From Anaerococcus sp. Marseille-P3915 (GTDB taxonomy: Bacteria; Bacillota; Clostridia; Tissierellales; Peptoniphilaceae), in the NCBI RefSeq assembly GCF_900258475.1, contig NZ_LT984888.1, positions 332,639-396,638 on the forward strand: a DNA stretch of 64,000 nt, in the 5' to 3' direction. The notes beneath the pieces are model-generated. The model saw nothing but the letters and a program-made list of their open reading frames with translations, had not been told where the DNA came from and made no database searches. Positions 54,421 through 63,838 of the stretch are shown here, one piece after another (within the stretch, counting starts at the first letter, position 1; every line of letters begins with the position of its first letter). A program made the translations under genes and the position numbers.

Positions 54421-54966
54421 ATGAAAAAACTTACTACTCAGAAACTCGTATACATGGGTTTATTTACAGCTCTAGTGTACATATTTTCAAGGTTTTTCCA
54501 AATTCCAATAGTAACTCCACTTGGACAAACTAGGTTTCATTTGGGAAATGTATTTTGCCTTTTAGCAGGACTTCTTTTAGGACCTGTCAATGGTGGACTT
54601 GCAGCAGGTGTGGGCTCAGCTTTATTTGACTTATTTGACCCAGTTTACTTCACATCAGCTCCAGTTACCTTTATCACTAAATTTGCCATGGCCTTTGTAG
54701 CAGGCATGATTTACAAAAATAGGAAAGAACTTGTAGATAAACCAAAAATTGTTATCGGATCAATTTTAGGCCAAATCACCTATGTGGTTTTATACCTAGG
54801 TAAGACCTTTATTAAAAATAAATTTATCCTTGGTCTAACCCTAGAAGCGACTATGGCAGAAGTAATCCAAAAGGCAGGAGTATCACTTACAAATGCGGTT
54901 ATTTCAATAATCATAGCATCAATATTGGCTATTCCTCTCCTAAAAGCTGTAAAATTTGACGACTAG
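54421..54966 (+). CDS. ECF transporter S component (substrate-binding membrane protein)
   Basis: 181 residues, about five to six membrane helices. Start at 54421 has AAAGGATT upstream. The N-terminal YMGLFTALVYIFSRFF, TRFHLGNVFCLLAGLLLGP and GGLAAGVGSALFDLFDP blocks are typical of S components with the AxxxA-type interface, here reading ALVYIF. It would pair with an unlinked EcfAA'T module. Vitamin specificity is not readable from the sequence, and no riboswitch was seen in the 40-nt leader. Confidence 0.85.
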   Translation: MKKLTTQKLVYMGLFTALVYIFSRFFQIPIVTPLGQTRFHLGNVFCLLAGLLLGPVNGGLAAGVGSALFDLFDPVYFTSAPVTFITKFAMAFVAGMIYKNRKELVDKPKIVIGSILGQITYVVLYLGKTFIKNKFILGLTLEATMAEVIQKAGVSLTNAVISIIIASILAIPLLKAVKFDD

Positions 54967-55021
54967 TCTCCCAAATTGGGTAAATATTAATAATAAGTAG
55001 CCCAAGATAAGGAGATTAGAC

Positions 55022-55660
55022 ATGCAAAGAAGAGAGAAAAGATTTGAAATAGCTTGTCCCAAGTGTGGGGTAAACTTTGAAAAAGACTTGCCAACAGCAA
55101 TTTTTGCTGATAAGCCAGAAAGAAATGAGATTTTAGAGGGGAAATTTGGGGAAATGACTTGTCCAGAATGTGGCAGGGCCTTTATCCTAAACTACCGCTT
55201 TGCCTATACAGATGAGTCAAAGTCTTTTATGATTATAAATGACCCAGACTTCATCGACAAGAAGGCAAGGCTAGCCTTTTCCACATCCCTTGGCCTAATT
55301 GGCCTAGATAGGAAAAACGAGCTTTATAAGCACAGGCTAAGAATAACTTATGACTATCCATCCCTCAAGGAGAAGATTTTAATCTTCGAAAAAGGCCTTG
55401 ATGATAGGGTAATTGAACTTATGAAATATTTCCTAGTCCATTCCGATGACTTTGCCTATAAGGTAGAACAGATCAAAAGCTTCTACTATGGGGCAGACAA
55501 TAAATTCTACCTAGAAACAGCCCTCAATGTAGGGGCAAGCCTGGATTTTTCACAAACCCTATATGATACAATCGTAAATAATTACGGGGAAATCATCAAA
55601 AAAGACCTAAATCATTTGATAGATAGGTCCTGGGCAGAGGAATTTTTAAGGGCTAAATAA
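55022..55660 (+). CDS. CpXC-domain protein
   Basis: 212 residues. An N-terminal zinc ribbon made of CPKC (about residues 13-16) and CPEC (about 47-50), with the FEIACPKCGVNFEKDL start, is the CpXC domain; the rest is helical with no known motif. No membrane segment. RBS TAAGGAG. Family function is unknown. A terminator lies right after. Confidence 0.8.
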   Translation: MQRREKRFEIACPKCGVNFEKDLPTAIFADKPERNEILEGKFGEMTCPECGRAFILNYRFAYTDESKSFMIINDPDFIDKKARLAFSTSLGLIGLDRKNELYKHRLRITYDYPSLKEKILIFEKGLDDRVIELMKYFLVHSDDFAYKVEQIKSFYYGADNKFYLETALNVGASLDFSQTLYDTIVNNYGEIIKKDLNHLIDRSWAEEFLRAK

Positions 55661-55677
55661 AATATTTTAATCATTTA

Positions 55678-55714
55678 AAAAGACTTGGCTATTTGATTAG
55701 CCTGGTCTTTTTTT
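55678..55714 (+). terminator. Terminator of the CpXC gene
   Basis: AAAGAC and GTCTTT enclose GGCTA/TAGCC, followed by a run of T. Confidence 0.85.
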
Positions 55715-55736
55715 GAATATTTTGTATAATTTTCCT

Positions 55737-57044
55737 ATGAAGATAAAATTAGAAGAAAAAAAACAAAGAAAAATCGTATATGACATCCTAAATATATTTT
55801 TTGACCACGAAGACATAATTTTTACCGAGGATGATTTTGACCTAGCTATTGGCCATGAAGAAATTTTCTACAAGGGCAAGGTCTATAGTTTTGTTGATAA
55901 TAAGAGTCTAAAGAGGACTTTGTATGAAATCTTATCGGCCCTTACTGGCTATGAGTCACCTTGGGGGACTCTTACAGGATCAAAGCCCTCCAAGCTTTTA
56001 AAAGCTAAGAGTTTAGAAGAAATCAAAGAGACCTACAAGGTCTCAGATGAGAAAATTAGGCTCTTAGAAGAGGTTAAGAGCGAACAAGAAAGGCTATCCT
56101 TTGATGAGAAAGCCTTTAGCCTTTATATAAATATCCCTTTTTGTCCCACTAGGTGTGATTATTGCTCCTATCCGACTTTAGTTGGTCCCCACCACGATAG
56201 GGGAGCCTATGTGGAATATTTAATTAGAGAAATAGAAGAAATCGACCTTCCAAGAGATCTTGATTCAATTTATATAGGCGGGGGTACTCCTTCGTTTTTG
56301 AGGGCAGATGAGACTATCAATTTGCTTGCTGCCATAAATAATAAATTTACCTACCAGGAATTTACCTTTGAGGCTGGCAGGGAAGATACGCTTGATAAGG
56401 CCAAGCTTGAGGTCCTAAAGGCAGGAGGAGTTGATAGGATTTCCCTAAATCCTCAGACCTTTAATAAAAATATCCTAAAATCTCTCAACAGGCCCTATGA
56501 TTATGACCATTTCCTAAATATTTATAAAAAGGCAAGGGACCTTGGCTTTATAATAAATATGGACTTTATAATAGGTCTAGAAGGAGAAAATTCAAAAGAT
56601 TTTGCCAAGAATTTTAAAATCCTAGGAGAACTCTTACCGGATAATATCACCTTCCACGCCCTTGCTATAAAATCTGGGTCAAAGTATAAGGAGAAAGATT
56701 TGGCTGGTGAGAGAGACCAAGCCCTTATAATTTCAGAAAAAATTGATGAATTTACTAGGAAATTTTCCTACAAGCCCTACTATCTTTATAGGCAAAAAAA
56801 TATCGTATCTAACCTCGAAAATGTCGGTTATCAAAGAAATAATACATCGCAGAGGTATAATATTATTATTAATGAAGAAATCTCAAATATTATTGGCCTG
56901 GGCATGAATGCCAATTCCAAGCTTAAAAATGGAAATAAATTCAGAAATCCTAGAAATTTAAGAGATTATTACCAGGATTTTGATGAGATTTTAAGGGCCA
57001 AAAATAAGATGATTAAAGAATATTTGGAGGATATAAATGGATAA
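55737..57044 (+). CDS. HemZ-like radical SAM protein (coproporphyrinogen dehydrogenase family)
   Basis: 435 residues from the ATG at 55737. The radical SAM cluster CPTRCDYCSYP (Cx3Cx2C, about residues 135-143) sits in YINIPFCPTRCDYC; IYIGGGTPSF and FEAGREDTLDKAKLE are SAM-binding strands, and RISLNPQTFN is the HemN-like substrate region. Members include anaerobic coproporphyrinogen oxidases, but HemZ is often uncharacterised. TATAAT ends only 6 nt before the ATG (55725-55730) and no ribosome site is present, so a leaderless mRNA is likely. It overlaps pepD by 8 bp. Confidence 0.85.
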   Translation: MKIKLEEKKQRKIVYDILNIFFDHEDIIFTEDDFDLAIGHEEIFYKGKVYSFVDNKSLKRTLYEILSALTGYESPWGTLTGSKPSKLLKAKSLEEIKETYKVSDEKIRLLEEVKSEQERLSFDEKAFSLYINIPFCPTRCDYCSYPTLVGPHHDRGAYVEYLIREIEEIDLPRDLDSIYIGGGTPSFLRADETINLLAAINNKFTYQEFTFEAGREDTLDKAKLEVLKAGGVDRISLNPQTFNKNILKSLNRPYDYDHFLNIYKKARDLGFIINMDFIIGLEGENSKDFAKNFKILGELLPDNITFHALAIKSGSKYKEKDLAGERDQALIISEKIDEFTRKFSYKPYYLYRQKNIVSNLENVGYQRNNTSQRYNIIINEEISNIIGLGMNANSKLKNGNKFRNPRNLRDYYQDFDEILRAKNKMIKEYLEDING

Positions 57045-58443
57045 AGCTTATTCAGATTACGTATTTAAATTTTTTAGACAATTAGCAGAAATTCCTAGAG
57101 AAAGCGGCAATGAAAAGGAAGTATCTGACTTTCTTGTGAATTTTGCCAAGGAAAGAAACCTAGAAGTAAGCCAAGATGAGGCCCTAAATGTGATTATTAG
57201 AAAGCCTGCATCAAAAGGCTACGAAGATCATCCAATAGTTGCCCTTCAAGGCCACATGGATATGGTTTGTGTAAAAGTTGAAGGAAGCAATCACGATTTT
57301 GAAAAAGACCCAATCAAACTAATTGAAGAAGACGGCTGGATTACAGCTGATGGAACAACTCTAGGGGCAGATGATGGCATAGGTGTTGCCTTTATCATGG
57401 CTGTTTTAGACGATGATTCCCTAAAACATGGCCCAATCGAGGCAATTATCACAACTGAAGAAGAAACCTCAATGGGTGGTGCAGGCAGACTTGACCTTAG
57501 CCAAATTACAGCCAAATACCTAATTAACATAGATTCTGAAGAAGAAGGAATCCTAACTGTAGGCTGTGCAGGGGGTCTTGACCTTGAAGTAAACTTCCCT
57601 AAAGAATATGAACAGCCACTTGGAGACTTTGTAGAAGTTGGCCTAAAAGGCTTTGCAGGCGGCCATTCAGGTATGGAAATAGATGAATTTAGGCTAAATG
57701 CTATAAAAACCCTAGCTCGCCTTATCCAAGGCATAGATGGCCTACAAATTGCAAGGGCAAATGGCGGAGTTAAGAGAAATGCCATCCCATCAGCAGCAAG
57801 TGCTGTATTTGCAGTAGCAAATAGAGAAGATGCAATAAAAATAATCAATGAAAGAATTGCAGAAGTTAGAAACGAATACAAGGATGTAGATCCAGATGGG
57901 GAAATTTGGGTAAAAGAAGCTAATTTTGATGGCAAGGTCCTAAGCAAAGACCTTTCAAAGAGAATTATTGACTTTTTATACACAATCCACGATGGTCTAT
58001 ATAAAAAGGTAGACGGATCAATTGTCACAAGCTCAAACCTTGGCCTTCTAGAAGATAGGGAAGATTCAATCTTTGTCAACCTCATGAATAGGTCAGAAAT
58101 CGACTCTCAAAAGGAAGACTGGGCCAAAAAACAAGCCCTCCTTGTAGAATATTTTGGCGGAAATTCTGAAGTTGTAAGTGAATATTCTGGCTGGCAAAGG
58201 GAAGATTCTCCAATAATCGATCTTGCAAAAGAAGTTTGGAAGGATGTTCACGGAGATGAAATGGAAGTTTCTACAACTCATGGTGGCCTAGAATGCGGAC
58301 TTTTCAAAAAGACCCTCAAAGATACAGAGATGATCTCCTTCGGTCCTGATATAGAAGGTGCCCACTCACCAGCAGAAAGGGTAAATATAGAATCAGTAGC
58401 AAATAACTACAAATTCCTAGTAGAATTACTTGAAAGAATTTAG
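57037..58443 (+). CDS. pepD: Aminoacyl-histidine dipeptidase (M20 family)
   Basis: 468 residues. QGHMDMV carries the first zinc His/Asp, LGADDGIGVAF the bridging Asp, ITTEEETSMGG the catalytic Glu pair, NIDSEEEG the next ligand and the C-terminal FGPDIEGAHSPAERV the last His. This is the PepD (carnosinase-like) subfamily that cleaves X-His dipeptides. A lid domain (GHSGMEIDEFRLNA) is intact. RBS GGAGG. Downstream terminator at 58455-58497. Confidence 0.93.
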   Translation: MDKAYSDYVFKFFRQLAEIPRESGNEKEVSDFLVNFAKERNLEVSQDEALNVIIRKPASKGYEDHPIVALQGHMDMVCVKVEGSNHDFEKDPIKLIEEDGWITADGTTLGADDGIGVAFIMAVLDDDSLKHGPIEAIITTEEETSMGGAGRLDLSQITAKYLINIDSEEEGILTVGCAGGLDLEVNFPKEYEQPLGDFVEVGLKGFAGGHSGMEIDEFRLNAIKTLARLIQGIDGLQIARANGGVKRNAIPSAASAVFAVANREDAIKIINERIAEVRNEYKDVDPDGEIWVKEANFDGKVLSKDLSKRIIDFLYTIHDGLYKKVDGSIVTSSNLGLLEDREDSIFVNLMNRSEIDSQKEDWAKKQALLVEYFGGNSEVVSEYSGWQREDSPIIDLAKEVWKDVHGDEMEVSTTHGGLECGLFKKTLKDTEMISFGPDIEGAHSPAERVNIESVANNYKFLVELLERI

Positions 58444-58454
58444 TTAAATTAGCA

Positions 58455-58497
58455 ATAGCTGAAATCTGCGAGGGTTTCAGCTATATTTTAATTTTTT
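58455..58497 (+). terminator. Terminator after pepD
   Basis: ATAGCTGAAA (58455-58464) pairs with TTTCAGCTAT (58475-58484), then T-rich sequence. Confidence 0.85.
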
Positions 58498-58572
58498 ATA
58501 AAATCGTTTGCAAATTAACAAAATTCGAGTATCCTTATATTAGGGAAAAGAATATATGACGAAGGAGGTATC

Positions 58573-58839
58573 ATGTACGAACAAAAAGTAACGCTTTCGA
58601 ATGAAATTGGTTTACATGCTAGACCAGCATCCATATTTATAAGACAAGCCGTTCAATTTCCTTGTGATATAAGTGTCGAAAAAGCAGGCAGGTCATACAA
58701 TGCCAAGTCTATCATGTCAGTTCTGAGCATGAGTGCTTCTAAAGGCGATGACATAATCATAAGAGCAGAAGGCGATGAAGAAGAAGAAGCCGTTAAATCG
58801 CTAATAGATTTAGTAGAAAATAAGCTAAATAACTATTAG
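58573..58839 (+). CDS. ptsH: HPr, phosphocarrier protein of the PTS
   Basis: 88 residues. EIGLHARPASIFI includes the His15 phosphorylated by Enzyme I; AKSIMSVLSMSASKGD includes the Ser46 target of HPr kinase, so it is a full HPr and not Crh. RBS AAGGAGG. It is monocistronic and not next to ptsI. It may hand phosphate to the orphan EIIB at 5371 through unlinked EIIA. Terminator follows. Confidence 0.96.
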   Translation: MYEQKVTLSNEIGLHARPASIFIRQAVQFPCDISVEKAGRSYNAKSIMSVLSMSASKGDDIIIRAEGDEEEEAVKSLIDLVENKLNNY

Positions 58840-58872
58840 CATATAAATACTTACTTACTAACAAACATCAAG

Positions 58873-58895
58873 ACGAGCAAGGGCTCGTTTTTTTG
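58873..58895 (+). terminator. Terminator of ptsH
   Basis: ACGAGC (58873-58878), loop, GCTCGT (58883-58888), T-run. Confidence 0.9.
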
Positions 58896-58929
58896 TGCCC
58901 TTTGGGGTATTGTGATTAGTGGAAGTTTA

Positions 58930-58957
58930 TTGATAATCCCTAGTAAAAAGGTATGAT
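58930..58957 (+). promoter_or_regulatory. Promoter of the suf operon
   Basis: TTGATA (58930-58935), 16-bp spacer, TATGAT (58952-58957). No IscR- or Fur-like operator was recognised. Confidence 0.6.
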
Positions 58958-58996
58958 TTAAGAGTAGAAAAAAAGAGAAGTAAAAAGAGGTAGATA

Positions 58997-59728
58997 ATGA
59001 CTGAATTATTAAAGATAGAAAATCTTCACGTTTCAGCGAAAGATAAAGATATATTAAAAGGTATTGACCTTAAGGTAGGAAAGGGCGAGGTCCACGTAGT
59101 CATGGGGGCTAATGGATCAGGTAAATCAACCCTTATGAATGCCATCATGGCCAATCCTATTTATGAAGTTAAGGAAGGAAAGATTTATTTTGAAGGCGAG
59201 GATATAACAGATCTTAGCGTTGATAAGAGGGCTAGACTTGGTATCTTTATGTCCTTCCAACACCCAGATGAGATTCCTGGTGTAAAATTATCAGACTTTC
59301 TAAGAATTTCTGAAGAGCAAATCACAGGTTCTAAGCCAAAAATTCTTGCCTTCAATAAAAAATTACAAAAAGAGATGGAAGACCTTAAGCTTGATGATTC
59401 TTATGCCAATAGGTATGTAAATGTAGGCTTTTCTGGTGGTGAGAGAAAGAAATCAGAAATCCTACAAATGCAAATGCTAAGTCCAAAGCTTGCCCTACTT
59501 GATGAGACAGACTCTGGTCTTGATGTTGATGCGGTAAGGATTGTATCAAAGGGTATAGAAGACTTCCTAGATGGGGAAAAATCTGTAATAATCATCACCC
59601 ACCACAGGGAAATTTTAGCCAATATCAAGGCTGACTATGTTCACATTCTAAAAGATGGCAAGATCAAATATTCAGGAGGCGATGACCTAATGGATAGGAT
59701 CGAAGCTGAAGGATACGAATGGGTGTAA
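58997..59728 (+). CDS. sufC: Fe-S assembly ATPase SufC
   Basis: 243 residues. Walker A VVMGANGSGKSTLMNA, signature FSGGERKKSEILQMQ, Walker B LALLDETDSGLD and H-switch in IITHHREI. It drives the SufBCD scaffold. First gene of sufCBDSU, with one base to the sufB start. Confidence 0.96.
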   Translation: MTELLKIENLHVSAKDKDILKGIDLKVGKGEVHVVMGANGSGKSTLMNAIMANPIYEVKEGKIYFEGEDITDLSVDKRARLGIFMSFQHPDEIPGVKLSDFLRISEEQITGSKPKILAFNKKLQKEMEDLKLDDSYANRYVNVGFSGGERKKSEILQMQMLSPKLALLDETDSGLDVDAVRIVSKGIEDFLDGEKSVIIITHHREILANIKADYVHILKDGKIKYSGGDDLMDRIEAEGYEWV

Positions 59729-59729
59729 T

Positions 59730-61142
59730 ATGAAAGAAATCAATATTGAAGACCAACTAAAGGATATTGACCGCGGTTATTATGACTTTTTCAATGAATT
59801 TATCTATTCAGATATCACTGAAAAGGGTCTAAATGCTGATATAGTCAACGAAATATCCGATAAGAAAAATGAACCAGAATGGATGAGAAAGAGAAGATTA
59901 AAATCTCTTGAAATATTTGAAAAGACACCAAACCCTTCTTGGGGACCAGACTTATCTGAGCTTGATATGGCAGATATCACAACCTATGTCAAGCCACCAA
60001 CAGATAAGAAAACTGCCTGGGAAGCCCTACCTGAAGATATAAAAGATACCTTCGATAGGCTTGGAATACCACAAGCTGAGCAAGAAAGCCTTGCAGGTGT
60101 AGGTGCCCAATACGATAGTGAGGAAGTTTATCACTCTATCCAAAAACACCTAGAAGACCAGGGAGTAATATTTATGGACTTCACCTCAGCTATTAGAGAG
60201 CATGAAGACCTAGTCAAAAAATATTTCCAAAAGGCAATCCCACCTACACTTCATAAGTATGCAGCCCTTCACGGTGCCGTTTGGTCAGGTGGTTCCCTAA
60301 TCTATGTACCAGAAGGAGTAAAGGTAGATATACCTCTCCAATCCTACTACAGGCTAAATGCCCCAGGAGCTGGACAATTTGAACACACAATGATAATAGC
60401 AGAAGATAATTCTAGGGTTCACTTCATAGAAGGTTGTTCTGCGCCAAAATACAATGTCGTAAACCTACACGCAGGTTCAGTAGAAATTTTTGTCGGCAAA
60501 AATGCCGAAGTAAGGTTCTCAACTATAGAAAACTGGTCAAGGAATATGTACAACCTAAACACCAAACGTGCCATAATCCAAGAAGGCGGCAAGATGATTT
60601 GGGTATCAGGATCCTTTGGATCAAAGGTATCCATGCTTTATCCAACTTCAGTCCTTGCTGGTAGAAAGGCCAGAGCAGAATATACAGGTATTACCTTTGC
60701 AGGTGATGGCCAATATATTGATAATGGTTGCTCTATGATCCACCTTGCTCCAGAAACCTATTCAACAGCCCTAACCAAGTCAATTACAGCAGGCAATGGT
60801 AAGTCCATGACTCGTTCCCTAGTTGAAATGAGGAAAAACTCAGCCGGTTCAAAATCAACCGTAGACTGTGAAAACCTCATGATTTCAGAAGGTTCCCAGT
60901 CAGATACCATACCAGTGCTTGATATTAGAAATGACGATGTAGACTGTGGCCATGAGGCAAAAATCGGTTCAATTGACCAAAGCCAGGTATTTTACCTAAT
61001 GAGCAGGGGGATTCCAGAAGATGAGGCCAAGTCAATGATAGTAAGAGGTTTTGCAGAGCCAGTATCAAAGCTCTTGCCTCTAGAATATGCAGTTGAGATG
61101 AATAATCTAATCGATATGGAACTTGAAGGAGCAAACGGCTGA
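59730..61142 (+). CDS. sufB: Fe-S cluster scaffold SufB
   Basis: 470 residues. The beta-helix core and the conserved HTMIIAEDNSRVHFIEGCSAP block (Cys ligand area) are intact, as are NWSRNMYNLNTKR and RNDDVDCGHEAKIGSID at the C-terminus. It assembles Fe-S clusters with SufC and SufD. The stop overlaps the sufD start (TGATG). Confidence 0.96.
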   Translation: MKEINIEDQLKDIDRGYYDFFNEFIYSDITEKGLNADIVNEISDKKNEPEWMRKRRLKSLEIFEKTPNPSWGPDLSELDMADITTYVKPPTDKKTAWEALPEDIKDTFDRLGIPQAEQESLAGVGAQYDSEEVYHSIQKHLEDQGVIFMDFTSAIREHEDLVKKYFQKAIPPTLHKYAALHGAVWSGGSLIYVPEGVKVDIPLQSYYRLNAPGAGQFEHTMIIAEDNSRVHFIEGCSAPKYNVVNLHAGSVEIFVGKNAEVRFSTIENWSRNMYNLNTKRAIIQEGGKMIWVSGSFGSKVSMLYPTSVLAGRKARAEYTGITFAGDGQYIDNGCSMIHLAPETYSTALTKSITAGNGKSMTRSLVEMRKNSAGSKSTVDCENLMISEGSQSDTIPVLDIRNDDVDCGHEAKIGSIDQSQVFYLMSRGIPEDEAKSMIVRGFAEPVSKLLPLEYAVEMNNLIDMELEGANG

Positions 61143-62185
61143 TGACAAAGATAAATCAAATGAGACAGCCAACTTGGGCCTACCTAGGACTAAATTCGGC
61201 TGATTATGAATTAGTAGAAATAGAAAAAATTCCTTTTGAAAATGCAAACTCAGAAGGCAGCTTAGATAAAGTAGATGCGGCTTTTGCTAGCGAAATTTAC
61301 GGTCTAAGCGATGAAATAAAAAAAGAAAACAAAGACTTTAGAAATTATTACAAGGCTTATGATATCAAGGATAAAAAGGATACAGAATTTATTCACTTTA
61401 AGCTTGATGATGAAAATAATATCCTAGTTTCTGCCATAGACATAAATGCAGGAAGGGATTCTGAGTCTTCCTTCCTGGTTGATTTTTCTGACCAAGGAGC
61501 CGAAAAAGTTTTTATCAACTCACAAATAAGGGTAAATCTAGAAGAAGACTCTAAGGTGAAATTAGTAGTCCTTGTTAATCTATTAAGTGAGGCAACAAAC
61601 CTTAACTCCATAGCCACAAGGCTAGGAGATAGGGCAGAGCTTGATATCACCTATATAGAAATAGGAGCCAGCCAATCTATGGTCAACATCAGAAATATCC
61701 TAAGAGGTCATAAGGCCAAGGTCATAGAAGATGGTATTTACTTCAAATCCAAGGAAGAATACCTAGACCTAATGGCTGTAAATGAGCACTACGGCCTAGA
61801 AACAGACTCATCTGCCCTCTTCAATGGGGCCTTAAAAGAAAGAGCTGAAAAGAATTTCAAGGGCATAGTAGACCTTAGACGTGGATGTACCAAGGCAGAT
61901 GGCAAGATAGGAGATTATTCTATGATGCTATCAGATCAGGTCATCAATAAGTCTGCCCCAATCCTACTCAATGAAGAAAGAGAAGTAGCAGGCAAGCATG
62001 CCGCAAGCGTGGGCAGGATGAACAGGGAAATGCTCTTTTACATCATGAGCCGTGGTTTTAGCAAAAAGCAAGCAGAATCAATGATGCTAGAGGCAAACTT
62101 TGCCCCTGCCATAGATAAAATTGAGGACGAAGATCTAAGAAATCACATCAAAGACCAAGTCCACAAGCTAAATAGCAGGCATTAA
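61142..62185 (+). CDS. sufD: Fe-S cluster assembly protein SufD
   Basis: 347 residues, related to SufB by the C-terminal part: LRRGCTKADGKIGDYSMMLSD, KHAASVGRMNREMLFYIMSR (His of the HAAxxGR segment) and the KKQAESMMLEANFAP helix. Translationally coupled to sufB; the next start is two bases downstream of its stop. Confidence 0.93.
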   Translation: MTKINQMRQPTWAYLGLNSADYELVEIEKIPFENANSEGSLDKVDAAFASEIYGLSDEIKKENKDFRNYYKAYDIKDKKDTEFIHFKLDDENNILVSAIDINAGRDSESSFLVDFSDQGAEKVFINSQIRVNLEEDSKVKLVVLVNLLSEATNLNSIATRLGDRAELDITYIEIGASQSMVNIRNILRGHKAKVIEDGIYFKSKEEYLDLMAVNEHYGLETDSSALFNGALKERAEKNFKGIVDLRRGCTKADGKIGDYSMMLSDQVINKSAPILLNEEREVAGKHAASVGRMNREMLFYIMSRGFSKKQAESMMLEANFAPAIDKIEDEDLRNHIKDQVHKLNSRH

Positions 62186-62186
62186 T

Positions 62187-63407
62187 ATGGATATAGAAAA
62201 AATTAGAAATGACTTTTCCTACCTTGACTCAAAAAAGGTAGGAAAGGATGTAATCTACCTAGATACAGCAGCAACTAGCCAAAAACCTAACAGGGTAATA
62301 GAAGCTGTTGATTCTTATTATAAGTACAAAAACGCCAATCCCCACAGGGGAGCCCACTATTTGTCATGGGTAGCTACAGAGGCCTATGAAAATGGTAGGG
62401 ATGTCATAAAGAAATTTATAAATGCAGGATCAAGGAATGAAATAGTCTACACCAAGACTACAACCGAAGCCCTAAATCTCTTGGCCTATTCCTATGGCCT
62501 AGACAATCTAAAGGCAGGCGATGAGATCCTAATCACAATCCTAGAGCACCACGCAAATCTCGTTCCTTGGCAAATGGTAGCCGAGGCTACAGGGGCAAAG
62601 CTAGTCTATGCCTACCTTAAGGAAGATGCTTCCCTAGATTATGATGACCTAAAAGCAAAAATAAACGATAAGACAAAAATTGTCTCCATAACAGGAGCTT
62701 CAAATGTCACAGGCGAGATTATAGATGTCAAAAAAATAATCACCTGGGCCAAAGAAGTAGGTGCTACAACTATAGTAGATGCAGCCCAATTAATAGCCCA
62801 CAAGAAGGTCGATGTAAGAGATTTAGATTGTGATTTCCTAGTCTTTTCAGGCCATAAAATCTACGCCCCAATGGGCATAGGCGTCCTTTATGGCAAAGCT
62901 GAGCTTTTAGATAAGATGAAGCCTTTTAATCTAGGCGGAGATATGATAGAATATGTCTATGAAGATTATTCAACTTTTGCAAAAGCACCCATCAAATTTG
63001 AGGCGGGTACACCAAATGTAGGTGGGGTAATAGGTCTGGTTGAAGCGATAAAATATGTAGAAGAAATTGGCATGGATAATATTCACGCTCATGAGATGGA
63101 ACTAACAGAATATGCCTATGACTTAATTAAGGACATAGAAAATATAAAGATAGTTCATCCAAAATCTGCCGAAGAAGGAGCCCTAATCTCCTTCGCCTTC
63201 ACAGACATCCACCCACACGACATATCCTCAATCCTTGACAGCAAGGGGATAGCAGTAAGAAGCGGCCATCACTGTGCCATGCCACTTCATACCTATCTTG
63301 GCCTAAGCTCCACAGCCCGAGCCTCCTTTGCTATTTATAACACCAGGGAAGAGGTCGAAATCTTTGCAAAAGAGCTTAGAAATGTAAGAAAGGTAATGGG
63401 ACTATAA
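62187..63407 (+). CDS. sufS: Cysteine desulfurase SufS
   Basis: 406 residues, PLP-dependent group II desulfurase supplying sulfur to SufU. The PLP Lys is in VFSGHKIYAPMGIG and the active-site Cys in AVRSGHHCAMPLH. YLDTAATSQKPNRVIEAV is the family N-terminus. It abuts sufU, sharing one base. Confidence 0.97.
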   Translation: MDIEKIRNDFSYLDSKKVGKDVIYLDTAATSQKPNRVIEAVDSYYKYKNANPHRGAHYLSWVATEAYENGRDVIKKFINAGSRNEIVYTKTTTEALNLLAYSYGLDNLKAGDEILITILEHHANLVPWQMVAEATGAKLVYAYLKEDASLDYDDLKAKINDKTKIVSITGASNVTGEIIDVKKIITWAKEVGATTIVDAAQLIAHKKVDVRDLDCDFLVFSGHKIYAPMGIGVLYGKAELLDKMKPFNLGGDMIEYVYEDYSTFAKAPIKFEAGTPNVGGVIGLVEAIKYVEEIGMDNIHAHEMELTEYAYDLIKDIENIKIVHPKSAEEGALISFAFTDIHPHDISSILDSKGIAVRSGHHCAMPLHTYLGLSSTARASFAIYNTREEVEIFAKELRNVRKVMGL

Positions 63408-63838
63408 TGGATATGCAAGAAATATATAGTCAGATAATCCTAGATCATTCAAGAAATCAAGCCAACAAGCATGACCTAGAAGATCCTGACATCAAAGAAG
63501 ACGGCCACAACCCATCTTGTGGTGACGAGATAGTATTACAACTAAAATTAGATGGGGATAAAATCGTAGATGCAGCCTTCACAGGCGATGGTTGTGCCAT
63601 AAGCCAGGCAGCCACATCCGTAATGTGTGACATGTTAATAGGCAAAACCAAAGAACAGGCTGACAAGATGGCAGACATCTACCAAAGAATGATCAAAAGA
63701 GAAGATGTGACAGATGAAGAGCTAGAAGAATTAGAAGATGCAGTGGCCTTCCAAAACATCAGAAACATGCCACAAAGGGTAAACTGTGCTCTTTTGTCAT
63801 GGAACACCCTAAGGGCAGTCTTAGATGAAGAAAAATAA
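63407..63838 (+). CDS. sufU: Sulfur acceptor/transfer protein SufU
   Basis: 143 residues, zinc-dependent relay from SufS to the SufBCD scaffold. Ligand Cys are visible in NPSCGDEI, TGDGCAISQAATSVM and QRVNCALLSW, with the Gram-positive SufU insertion between the second and third. Together with SufS it replaces SufE in Firmicutes. Confidence 0.96.
   Translation: MDMQEIYSQIILDHSRNQANKHDLEDPDIKEDGHNPSCGDEIVLQLKLDGDKIVDAAFTGDGCAISQAATSVMCDMLIGKTKEQADKMADIYQRMIKREDVTDEELEELEDAVAFQNIRNMPQRVNCALLSWNTLRAVLDEEK

Noticed and set aside
57291-58085. 264-codon minus-strand ORF inside pepD
   Set aside because: Antisense shadow of a well-supported M20 peptidase gene.
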